Shown here one piece after another: positions 48,083-58,567 of a DNA stretch of 64,000 bases. Origin of the DNA: [Phialemoniopsis] sp. UDSM-2020. Its lineage: Eukaryota; Ascomycota; Sordariomycetes; Thyridiales; Thyridiaceae. Every line of letters starts with the position of its first letter. Positions within the stretch are counted from its first letter, which is position 1. Where the stretch lies: assembly GCA_018873225.1 (NCBI GenBank), contig JAEILZ010000003.1, forward strand, positions 1,674,001 through 1,738,000, written 5' to 3'. A program made the position numbers and the translations under genes. The notes below the pieces were generated by a model. That model had not been told where the DNA came from, made no database searches, and was given only the letters and a program-made list of their open reading frames with translations.

Positions 48083-48531
48083 GCTTGGGTGGTGTTTGTG
48101 AAAGGGTGTAGATGTTTGGGATTTGTTTTCCACGCGCGCGGGGCTAGTGCATGGCTTTGGTTTTCTCTTCCGGTGGTCTTTTGACGGTGGACATGGAGTT
48201 ATTTCAAGGCAGCATAAGACATTTCCGTTGGGAGATGAGAGAAATATGACTTCAATTTTGCGGTACTTGCTGCAGCAGTAAAAGGGTTTGATAGTGTCCT
48301 GATAAGCCCGTGTTACCAGCCAGGATGCTGAATATGTGCAACAATGCCCTTAATTTCTCGCCCAAACGCACCAAGGCGACCTGTCTGGCCGGCCCGCTTC
48401 CCCGAACAGCCTTTGAAGTGTAGTAGAGGCATTTTAATCAGCAGGTTCTGCTCGTTCCGGTCCCTCAGTAGTGGCAGCTGCAGACGCATGTCCCGTACGA
48501 TGGAGCACTGCCAGTACGCTTGCACTATCCG
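48083..48531. other. Convergent spacer
   Basis: About 450 bp between the stops of two convergent secreted-protein genes. No feature is recognised. Confidence 0.3.
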
Positions 48532-48771
48532 TCACTGGTAGTCAGTCCTGGTCCAAGCCGCCGTGGCATCCTGCAAGAGAAAGGATTCGGGTCCACTAAC
48601 ATAGGAAGCACTGCAGTCAAGGTAGGCGCTGCCACCCCTGCAGGAGATGTAACAAGAGTCGGTGGCCAGAGAGCACGAGATGGCTGCCACAGCAGCTCCC
48701 TCCGGCTCGGCAGCCGGCGCCGCGAGAGCCATTGCAAGGGCTGTAAGAACAAGGGCAATAGGGTAACGCAT
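48532..48771 (-). CDS. Small secreted cysteine-containing protein
   Basis: A 79-aa frame beginning at ATG 48771 (MRYPIALVLTALAMALAAP), a clear signal peptide cleaved near residue 19-20. The mature part has four cysteines (ISCSL, DSCYISC, DCSAS). Six codons upstream another ATG exists, but it weakens the signal peptide. A GTTAGT after SASY with a CTGAC/ACCAG pair 66 bp on could be an intron ending the protein at once, so the last ~24 residues are uncertain. Size, signal peptide and cysteines fit a candidate effector or antimicrobial-type secreted peptide, but no family is recognised. A TATAAATA box lies ~105 bp upstream of the ATG. Confidence 0.55.
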   Translation of the reverse strand: MRYPIALVLTALAMALAAPAAEPEGAAVAAISCSLATDSCYISCRGGSAYLDCSASYVSGPESFLLQDATAAWTRTDYQ

Positions 48772-48844
48772 CTTCAATTGAGAGAACAAAGTCTTAAATG
48801 TGTGAGGGTGACGGTTCTTGAATTGTCAAATTAGCAAGCGCTAC

Positions 48845-48874
48845 GATACTAACGGATACTAACGGCTACTAACA
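48845..48874. repeat. Three 10-bp tandem repeats containing TACTAAC
   Basis: Two perfect copies of GATACTAACG followed by GCTACTAACA, immediately upstream of the TATA box of the small secreted protein gene. Possibly a protein-binding array, possibly chance. Confidence 0.6.
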
Positions 48875-48882
48875 TATTTATA
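48875..48882 (-). promoter_or_regulatory. TATA box of the small secreted protein gene
   Basis: TATAAATA on the minus strand, ~105 bp before the ATG at 48771. Confidence 0.55.
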
Positions 48883-49945
48883 GTTTGACCCTAAAGAACA
48901 AGCAGTACTGGCGACACGTAAAGATATGCAATCGCAACTCCATTACCAGCCTGCCGATTTCCAGTCGGTGCGATCGTGAGCCCGTCTTACGGTGCTCATC
49001 ATAGGACGGCGATGCAATTTATAGTACCTAGCACAAGTCGGCGACCTGAACGAGCCAGTCTGGTTTAAGCTTAACCGAAGGGTAGCATCGACAAGCGGCT
49101 GAAGCGGGGAGTGCAGAAACTTGGTATTGGCAACCACCCGCATTCCAGGTTAAGCTTCGTGCCGTCCAGAAACTACATGCATTTGTGTGACCTTTGAACC
49201 TTGGAGATACGCTGTAACATATTGATAATGATGCAGCCCTTGTGCATTGACTCCTTTGACCAAGCTGACTAGGGACATGAAACGATGAATGGATGCCTGT
49301 CCCTGGTAGGACATCGCCGAATGTAGTTATCATCTAAACATAGTGTCCAGCGCTGTATTGTCTTACATGCCAATGCGGCCAGATGTTGCAATGCTCCGTA
49401 CTTCAATTCATCACACCGGACGAATCATCTTTGACTTCCCCGAGGTCGCCTCCATACACGCCGGGTTGCCCGAACGAAATGCTGGAGAGCAAACGTGCCT
49501 CGGCTCTACAACTACTCCTGTAGGCCTCGTATCTAAAGTTCCCTTCTCAACATTGTGGGTCTGTAGTCCTCGGCAGATGGTGGCAGATCACAGGTTTTTG
49601 GCTTCTTCAAATCCTCCATCGAGCATTGCCACATGCGAGGCGCTAAACCTCCTCATTGATCAGCCAGACTTCTGCAACAATGCTTTCGATCGCCACGATG
49701 CCCGGTGCGGCGAGTGGGCATCCGCTAAATGGCTTGGGTCTCACTGCCTTTCAAGTGTCCATGCTTGAGCCAAGGTCCGATGGCTTTGTTGTTAGGGGAG
49801 CTACGGCTGAACAGATACTTCCAATCCACTCAAGACTCTGAATAGCATGGGGAACTTTGAGATGAATAGCGCTCAGTGGCTAGCCAATATGCCTCAAACA
49901 GAGTGTGAACCGAGCCACCCAATATGACAAGGCCAATCAAAGGCA
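48883..49945. other. Intergenic region
   Basis: About 1 kb between the small secreted protein promoter and the stop of the SesB-type NLR. Short frames only (up to 141 codons), without family resemblance. Confidence 0.35.
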
Positions 49946-52900
49946 TTATTCAACGTCTGAAAACAGGTCGGAATGTTCTGACTTGTCATCCGGGATGACA
50001 GTGGGGTAAGCCAGGACGGGAAACTCCCCGGCGTTGTTTCTGACGTTTTGGTCGGCACCTATTCGTACGAGAGCATCGAAAGCCGGTTCATTCATACACA
50101 TTCCAGCCCGATGGAGGGCCGTGTTGCCGTCTCTGTCGGTGATGTTCAGGTTCGCCCCGTGCGTCGCCAACAGTTCAACTATAGCCCAGCCGTCGGTGAG
50201 ATTCCGACATGCCTCATGCAGAGGAGTTTCTCCAACCCAGTCCTGGGCATTTGGGTCTAGTCCGTATTTCAAGGCCAATTGCACCAGCTTCTGGTCCGAC
50301 CGGACTGCAAAGTGCAGAGCGGTTTGACTTGCCACCGTGCTGACAGTCATATCAGCGCCGTGATTACACAAGATGTTGACAATGTCCATATCGACATCTT
50401 TGAATTTGGTATTGGACTCGGCATTGGTGCTCGGCATGGGCAAGGGCTTGGTATCTGAGGAGGTACTGACGGGGACGGGTAACCATTTGGTATCTGGCCA
50501 GATGCTGCTAGGAAATGATCCATCGGAACCTAGTAGGATGTCGCCCGGTACAGGGACACCTAGACTGATGGTTGACATGGCATCTTTGATCTCTATAGCA
50601 GCTCTCATCTGAATCCCGCCGTGCCTTGAACTCATGGCGGCGAGAAGTGGGTAACGGCGAGGGGCTTCGCATGGTTTATTCACGTCAGATCCTGCCTCGA
50701 CGAGTTTCCTCACTGTGTTGGTCAACCTTTGCTCGGCTGCCACATAGAAGAGACTAGCATTGGTGGAATAATTGACTTTTGGTCCTTGCAGACGTTTGAG
50801 CCTCGATACGAGTCCGCCGTTCTCGATGGTCTCGAAGAGTTTGGCAAGGTCCGCACCTGCTCCAGCTGCGGCCTCGATATGGGTCAGGAAATGGTTGGCA
50901 ATATAGTCGGTGAACGCGTAGTCCGAATGCATCAACGACTGGTGCATAAATCCTTTTGAAGCTTGCGCCACAAGCTCGGATGCGTTCAAGTAATTGACGC
51001 AAGTAGTGATAAGGACTGTCTCGCCTCGGCCTGGGACATTTGCGTGCCCAGGATCCAGTAGGGAGAATCCGGCTCCAGTAAGGAAGAATTCCCGCACTGT
51101 CTCGTGTATGAATTGATATCTCATCTTCCACAACTTGTGTGTCGTTGACATGTCAAACCTTGCGCCAGTCCCTAGTAGTATCAAATTTGAGTCCCAATCG
51201 GAGCCTCCGCCAAAGTCCTCCGAAAAATGCCCCGAGAGGTATGCTTTATCAATATAGTCGGTCGGCTCCAACAGTCCCCGTGAAAGATCAATAATCATTT
51301 CATGTGCCTTTACGGAGGATTCCAGGAATTCAATCGAATCTTTCCAAGCCGCAATGGATCCGTAGTTATGGCCGCTGAATGCTAGAGCGAGGTGAATCTC
51401 GTGCAAGGGCAGGCGCCGCTTCGCGAACAGCATGATATTCATCAGGCGTATGGTGAGAGGGTCATCTTCGCCTCTTGCGCGCTCAAAGATTTGTTGAAAG
51501 AGCAACTCCAACTCTCGCGGCGTATCGCTGAGTATCTGTCTCAGCTGCTTCAGCGACTTTCCTACTTTGGATTTCAACCGGGCTACAACCAAAACGACCC
51601 AGATGAACGTGCCATCTGATCTTTCAACGATAGAATGCCTGAGGTCCTTGACAGAGTCGTTGCCCTGGCTTGCAGATTCGATGTAAAGGAGGATGTCCTT
51701 TCTGTTATAATGTTCCACCACGACCTCGGAACATCCCTTGATAGATATATGGGGATAGTGCCGGCTGGAAAGACATATCCTCAGATTTGCACCGGCCCTG
51801 TATGCAGTAGCAGCAAGCTGCTCGAAGAACTCGAGTAGCTTGCTCACTTCTGCGTCGTTGCACTCGTCCATGGCGTCGACAAAAATTGTGGAGGGGCGAG
51901 ACTCGGGGGTGGCAAACACCTGTACAAGGAAGTCCTGGAGGTCTTCATCGTGCCACGATACAGAATTGTGATAGTTTTTGAGCGAGACGTAGGTACGAGT
52001 CAGATGTGCGCGTGCCAGGTGGTCTTCCTGCAGCACCTGGTGGAGTACCGATCGGTATAATCCCAGTGGTGTTTTTTCGAGCGGGCCAGTGCCGCGAGCA
52101 TTGAAGTAGAAGGCTGCGACCGTTTCAACTTGATCATCGTTGGCAATAATAGTTCCCATCCGGGCGGGCTTTTTCCTGGATCGACTCGCGGCCTCTTTGA
52201 TCAGGGTGGACTTGCCGGCACCTGGCTTTCCCTACCATGATATTAGCATTCACTGGGTCTATACTGGAAAGTCGTAAGGCTGACCTTGACCCATAGTAAC
52301 CCTTTAGCCAGGATCTTATCGTTTTCCTTACGCCAATCTTGGTACTGTTTCGTTTCGAAGAACCAGTCGCAGGTCTTATGCAGTGGTTTGTGGATGTTCT
52401 TTTGGCGATCGTACATCTCCTCGAAGGAAAGGGACTTCATGAAGTCTAGTAACGTCGATTGAGGTTATAATCCGACTTCAGCCAACCAATTTGATTCGTT
52501 ACCTACATACCTTTCGAGTCCTGCGTCTCCAGTATAAGATCTATATAAAAGGTCAGCTTGAATCGCTTTGACAGCTGAACGAACGAAGAGTGACTCGCCA
52601 CTTTGATGCGCTGATGCCATAGTCTTTATTTCTGAGGATACCTTACGATATCCCGGATGATCAGTTGTCGAGAATCGACACATGTCCTTGTGGTTCTCAG
52701 GTATTGTTTCTACATGCTCCCTTGGGTCATCTAGGCGGGAGGAAGTGTCTGGGACAATCTGTCTCATCTTGTTAGCTTGCTCTCTACAAATTCTTGAAGA
52801 TGAATAAGTAAGACCTTCTCATTAAAGGGGCCGAACCCAAGCCCTGACATTGGATATTCTTCTTGAAGGGTCTTGACACGGAAGTTGTATGTCCTCCATA

Positions 52901-53770
52901 GTGTGAGGAAGGATTCTCGACCAAGTTCAACCTCAGGACTATCCGTGCCAAGGGCTCTGAGAAGCGTCGAGTTCGTATCCAACCTCAGCAACTGACTTGC
53001 GATCGTGCGAACAATGTCCCCTAACTCGGCCATGCCCGGGCTTCCGCGATGCGGGGTGCCCAGGAAAATGACTCCGAGCGTCGACCGCACAACATCCTTG
53101 ATCTCACGCTCTTCAGCTGCTTCTGACCGCCGCAGGACGTCCTTTACTACTAGACCACCTAAAGAATGAGCCACGAAAATGACTGGCCTCCTTAGAGGTT
53201 TCTCTCGATTGATCTCATAGAGAAGGTTTCTTGCATGGGCAAAGAGGTCGTTCTTGCTGGCTGACGCGTAACCTCTGGTAACCTTGGAGTCGTATCCATA
53301 GGTCAGGATGCGATGGTTGCGGCACCAACTCTCCTTGGCCAGATAGTCCAACGGCCAGAACGTTTCGCCCCCTGAGACTGCTTGTGCTTGGTACGATGGC
53401 GGTTCGAGCGCCGCTGAGTACTTTTTTTTCCTGCCAAACAAACGTCTGAAGCCGTGCCTCTTTCTAGGGCTATGCTCTATTGACAGACGATCGTCGTTGG
53501 AGCCCCCAGATAGCGGCCGTGTAGTCTGCGGGCAAGCCCACGTCTTGTAAGGATGACCACCAAGACCATGGACAAGGACAATACTAAAAACAAGGCGGCA
53601 TTAGATGAAAGCTACTCATCTTCGAGTATGAAAATCAGTAGCCTCGTTGGAGGTTCAGCTTACTCAACTGCTGCATTGGGTGCGTCTTTTAGTACAGTAA
53701 GCCCCTCTTCACGGATATGTAACGAATCGGGGCCGTGACCCTGCGGGCTGCTCGACCTTGGGGCCGCCAT
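49946..53770 (-). CDS. NLR: SesB-like esterase - NACHT - ankyrin protein
   Basis: Best model has five exons, 53770-53664, 53583-52815, 52758-52503, 52445-52285 and 52231-49946, giving 1192 aa. Exon 1 ends GLTVLKDAPNAAVD and joins IVLVHGLGGHPYKTWA (oxyanion HG). The esterase has Ser176 in VAHSLGG and FLGTPHRGS, so it looks active. The linker has IVPDTSSRLDDPREH. The NACHT NTPase has Walker A GKPGAGKST (Lys438) and intact Walker B IFVDAMDEC, then a winged-helix-like region. C-terminal ankyrin units include TALHFAV, TPLHEACRN and TALHRAG. This is the classic fungal NLR layout tied to heterokaryon incompatibility and non-self recognition. Exon boundaries near 52,440-52,700 are uncertain: an alternative intron (donor after GYRK) also keeps frame. 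Confidence 0.85.
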
Positions 53771-55213
53771 GTTTGCAGCAAGCAGGTGGTATTGCTACAA
53801 GGAGTCGTTGCAAGACACAGTTCTTGGTCTGCTTTGATCGATTCAGAGTCCTATCACACGGAACTTGGCAAAGAGGTGTCAGAGGAGAGTCAGGCAGAGA
53901 TGGGGTAACCTGATGCCCGAAGCGCCAGTGTCAGCCTCGCATTCTGCCAGTACTGCCTCAACGCATGCATATGCAAGCAAGCCACCTCGCCTGTTTGCGA
54001 CCAATGAAGTTCAGAGGGGGGCCAGTAGATTGATGCTGTGTCGCAAAATGGGGACTTTACGCCCACAGATAGGTCCACTTTCGCTTGTTCCCACCATCTA
54101 CGAATCACAGCCTGGCCGAGCAAGATGGCAGCCTATCATGCAAATTCAGCTCTCACACACAAATGGGGCCGCTACAAGCCTTGCTCGCCTATATTCAAGA
54201 CATTTAAAAAAAAAACAGTGTACTTTATGAAGCTGAGTCAATAACATGACTTGCATACGGGTTAGAGTCTCTACTGCTCTTTATTCCTCGTTCGTTTACT
54301 TGTTGGACGAAGCTATGAAACACACTTGGGTTTGGGTGATATAGTTTTTGAACAATGATATCTGTGAAGGAAATGACCCAGCACTTCAGGTTATGAACCT
54401 AACGACCGGTAACCGATGGCAGGGTTGCTCTGCGCCGTGGGACAGCACCACCGATTTACATGCTTCAATCAAGTAATGATAACAGCTGCTTCAAACGAAT
54501 CACATGTGTTCCATGGAGGTGATATCGAGGTGTCTCAATAACTCAAAGAGTTTCTCCGCGCTCATAGCACCTGGATCATTGTAAATCCTCGCATCCTATC
54601 GCACATCAGGGGCGAGTAACAGGCATGTAGACATGGACAACCGCACAGTGCCATCATTGTCTGCCGAGCTAGTACGTTGTGCTCTGAGATTCTTTGAAAT
54701 GCCTATCGCATTGCAAGATTGAAACATGCATTACAGCGCCGAAGATTCGCTGGCCGTCTTGGAGCGGTCTTTGTAATAAATGCCAGACAATGGCTTGCGT
54801 CGGCGGCATGCATCCGACGCAAACATGGGTGAGAATGGTGCTTTACTTGATTCAGACAGGGAGCTCGCTGTTGATAGAATTGATTCGCCATGTCAAGGTC
54901 GTATTTTCAAACGTAGTAGGCAAGGTTCTAGCGCCTCAAGAAGAGAGTAACGACTTACCGACAATCCCCGGTTTCCCCATACTCCATGACATGACATATA
55001 CGGGCCGATGCCATGAACCAGGTTATCCTAGATCACCTCGGCGTCTACCCCGGATTCACATAACATGCTACTAAATAGAAGTCTTGACGCCGGCAAATGT
55101 GCAATCGATGATTATGGGGAATGTACTTAAGATAATGGGATCGTCTGGGAAAGAGCTCGAAAGCAGACAATCCGAGTTCGAATTGCACAGAACTTATCGA
55201 CTGTCTACTTGAC
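53771..55213. other. Intergenic region
   Basis: 1.4 kb between divergent starts of the NLR and the esterase relic. No supported gene; a run of 11 A residues lies near 54,207. Nothing else is recognised. Confidence 0.35.
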
Positions 55214-57111
55214 ATGTCTTCACGCCTTCCTGATGGCCTAGCCTGCGGGCTACTGCTCCTGACCTCCTTCCTAGGCGCCTTCGCAGCTGCACCTCTCAAC
55301 GTCCAGACCAGCAGCGGCCTCCTGATTGGTTTCATCAACACTACCGCTCCAGGCGTCCGCCAGTTCCTGGGAGTTCCATACGCCCAGCCGCCGACTGGGG
55401 CGCTACGCTTCCAGCCTCCCGTCAAGAAAATCAACACTGGCTCAGTGCAAGCCAAAGCCTTCAAGCTGTCCTGCATGCAGTCCGCAGGACAAGGCGGGTC
55501 CGTGAACATGTCCGACCCCAATACGGGCGTGTACGCTTTGATGCCGCAGTTTGGGATCAACGGCGGCATCAGCGAAGATTGCCTCTACCTGAATGTGTAT
55601 GCACCACTAAACCCAACAGGCCTACGTTTGCCGGTAATTGTCTGGGTGCGTGCATTGCTGTTCTCTCTGAGGATGAATTAAGCTTGTCAGCGACTAACAA
55701 CGTTTGCAGATCCACGGCGGTGCCTTTACCGGGGGCGGTGCCAATGTCCTCTACCAGATCCCGGACAAATGGGTGCAACGGACCCAGGGACATATAGTTG
55801 TGACCATGAAGTATGTCCTCCATCAACAGTCGCATCAGAACGATTCCTGACCATGAGATAACAGCTACCGTCTTGGTGTCTGGGGTTGTCCCAATGCTCG
55901 TGGCCAGATGAAGAATGTCGGACTTTTGGATCAGCGGATGGTGTAAGTGTTCCCAGTGACAAGCAATCTTTCCACTGTTTGACTAACAGGCCCACAGCGT
56001 TGAATGGGTCCGTGACAATATTGCTGCATTTGGGTAAGGTTCACATTTCTCAGCCTGGAAAAAGTCGATACTAATCCAAGGCCTAGAGGTGACCCTAGCC
56101 GGATCTCGCTCATGGGCCAACACGCCGGCTCCGCTGCAGTCAACTTTTACGCCTACTCATACGTGACGGACCCGATCGTTGCTGGTTTCATCGGCCACTC
56201 CGGGGCTGCCAACATTCTCACCCTCACTGACACATCTGGGTCCAATTTTACTACGCTCGCCGAGTCTGTGGGCTGTGGCAAGCTCAGCGCCACCGCAGAG
56301 CTCCAGTGCCACGAAACTCCAGACGGCAGTCGGAAGCAACTTCTTCCTGACTTTCTACCCGTACGCTGATGATATCACAGCTCCAGCCAATCCAGCAGAT
56401 CGACTGGCGAAAGGTTTGGTGGCGAAAAGGGTAATGAAACTCCTGACAACGCTGTGGATGATGACCAACTGTTCACTTGCTAACCGTGCTTCTCACAGCC
56501 GTTTCTCATGGGCAATACAGACAACGAAGGGGCAGGCTTCAGTACCATCGGCGGAATGACGCCAGAGACGACACAATTCGGCCTTCAGGGCCTAGCTTGT
56601 CCCGTGGTTGACGAAGCCAATCAGCGAGCCAAGCTCGGATACAGCACTTATCGATACTTGTACGCTGGCAACTTCTCAAACATTTCACCTCTCCCATGGA
56701 TCGGTGCCTGCCATAGCTGTGAGTTGCCCACTGAAGTCCACCTCGCCAGTGTTTCAGTGATTGACTCTGAGCACATATACAGGTGACCTCCCGCTCGCAT
56801 TCAGTACGCATTATGAGTACGACAACACGCACACTGGGCAACAGTCCACAGAGTTAGAGTGGCAGACGAGCTTCGCCATGGAAGGTAAAGTCGTTCTTGT
56901 AGTGCGTCTGGATGAGCCACCTTGCTGACACGATCGCGATTCAGGCCTCTGGCTCTCATTTGTCTCAAACCCAAATGCAAACCCTATATACAACGGCTAC
57001 CGCTGGCAGCAGTACAATCCGCACACTGTAAGCATTGCGCTGCTTAGGTACAAGACTCCAGTGCAGTCGGTTTCTACTGCCTGGTTTGATGGCAATTGCA
57101 CCGGTCTGTAG
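55214..57111 (+). pseudogene. Degraded type-B carboxylesterase
   Basis: Eight exons can be traced: 55214-55645, 55710-55810, 55865-55942, 55998-56033, 56087-56430, 56499-56718, 56783-56884 and 56945-57111, from signal peptide (LLLLTSFLGAFAAAP) to the family ending FDGNCTGL. COesterase motifs FLGVPYAQPP, SEDCLYLNVYAP, IHGGAF and NYRLGVWG are present. Two defects stand out. The nucleophile elbow is GQHAGS, with His for the catalytic Ser of GxSxG. Exon 5 changes frame near 56,310-56,340: the ELQC frame stops at 56,369, whereas the continuation FYPYADDITAP lies in another frame, and conserved residues seem missing. Splice sites are otherwise good. It is probably a recent pseudogene of a secreted esterase. 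An assembly error could explain the frameshift but not the His. Confidence 0.75.
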
Positions 57112-57133
57112 ATGACTTCACTTCTTACAATGC

Positions 57134-57445
57134 AAAAAAAAGGGGGAAATGGCAAAAAGGTAATGCCCCGGGTACTACCTTTAGACCCAAGCCCACCTTT
57201 GTGGCTACTTTGCGCCCCGTCCCTTTCGGGTTCAGTCTTCTTAACTGCGGTATTTGTTTGCGCCTCGCACAGGCCTCGCCCGGACCTTCATCTGTCCGAA
57301 ACGCCCCCTGTAGTCAATTGCAGAAGGGTCGAATCGAACTCAGGACCTGGCAGGGGCTTGCGGACTTTTCTGAAGGGGGATGGTGGTCTTAGCTGATTCT
57401 GAATGGAGAGTTGACTTTGCTCTCACCGCTGCACCATCTCGTCGT
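57134..57445 (-). mobile_element. Possible tRNA-derived SINE
   Basis: On the minus strand, TGGTGCAGCGG (57436-57426) resembles an RNA polymerase III A box. GAGTTCGATTCGACC (57341-57327) resembles a B box 86 bp downstream. A run of eight T (57141-57134) could be the pol III terminator. The sequence between has no coding potential. The T-arm does not fold well, so it is not a functional tRNA. No clear target-site duplication was found. It lies directly 3' of the esterase relic. Confidence 0.4.
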
Positions 57446-57771
57446 TCCTTGGGGTTGGGTGTTGTTAAACTCCCTTATGAGGGGTGTCTCCTCTGAGTTG
57501 GAGTTTGGTGCCCTGTGCGCCCTTAACTTCCCCTTTCATTTTGCAAGGACACATCCGCTCTTCTATGTACGAAGTGGAGATGAGGCTGATTTGTCGGCGG
57601 ATGGAATTCCCCGGACACGGGCGACTAGTTTCCCGCCACGATAAGGGGACCCGTTCGGGCGTTCCAGCTCGCGCGGCGAGTCCGCCGACACTAGACAGAT
57701 GTCCACTTAAAGCCTGTGTCAAACGGCTGTGATCCAAAGTTCTGCAACCTTCAGAATCGATATCAATTATT

Positions 57772-58282
57772 ATGACTTTCACTCACATCGTTGCTTTTCA
57801 ATTCAAAGAAGGCTCTGCGCCTAAAGTGGTTGAGGTCGGTAACCTTGCATTGCCGACCCTCAACAATACTGCCAAGGTGCTGACTGATCTTTTCCACCCG
57901 TAGGAACTAGTGTCTAGGATGCTGTCCCTCAAGTCTACATGTCTGCACCTCCAGACTAGACAGCCTTATATTCTATCAGCACAGGGTGGTCGAGACAACT
58001 CTGTTCAAGGCTTGCAGGTGAGTGATGATTTGGAGAGATGCTTGCGGCGCGAGCATCTAGCATTCCAAATGCGGCCGATTTAATCAGTGACTAACTTGCT
58101 GGATGGGACAGAATGGCCTGACGCATGTCTTTGTTGTTGAGTTTTCCTCTAAGGACGACCGGGATTACTATGCTCTTAAGGATCCCGTTCATGCTGAGTT
58201 CGTGAAGTGGAGTGACGACGTCGTGGACAAGGTTTGGGCCATCGATTTTGTCAATGGGCAGTTTGGCGACCACTCGCTCTGA
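57772..58282 (+). CDS. Dabb (stress-responsive A/B barrel) domain protein
   Basis: Three exons, 57772-57834, 57904-58017 and 58112-58282, give 115 aa, the normal size of a single Dabb domain. MTFTHIVAFQFKEG is the usual first strand (HIVxFxF). NGLTHVFVVEFSSKDDRDYY matches the second half motif (THxxxxxFxxxxxxxxY), and the ending has HAEFVKWSDDVVDKVWAIDF. Donor one is GTCGGT, weak but GT; the other splice sites are standard. Dabb proteins are small dimeric barrels. Some are stress-induced; others act as cyclases or dimerisation units in metabolite pathways. The role here is unknown. It is cytosolic by lack of signal peptide and converges on the permease. Confidence 0.85.
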
Positions 58283-58567
58283 TGTCACGACTTTAGAGAT
58301 CCTGGTGGATGAGATTTTAGCCTAATGGGGACATACAAGTTCGCCCGTTTCTTCCATTGAAAGTGGCTATGAAAGTGGCTATGATTATGTAGATTCTGTG
58401 TGCTTTGTTGGCATTGGTATTTTGAGCCTGTTGATCCTTCACCAATCATCAGATGCTCCTGTTCAAAAAGATGACGAAGGCTCTGTCGTTCCAATCTTGT
58501 TGCAGTATATACAAGTTGCCGCAATGAACGCAACCTGGGTATGTGCCATCATTGATTGACCGTGACC

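Noticed and set aside
46835..48133. Long antisense open frames (432 and 405 codons) opposite the secreted protein gene
   Set aside because: They arise from the GC-rich codon pattern of the sense gene, which has the signal peptide and sensible composition; the antisense products are low-complexity Gly/Val/Ala/Leu.
57320..57440. Functional tRNA gene
   Set aside because: A- and B-box-like motifs exist, but no proper acceptor or T-stem pairing forms; treated as a SINE candidate.
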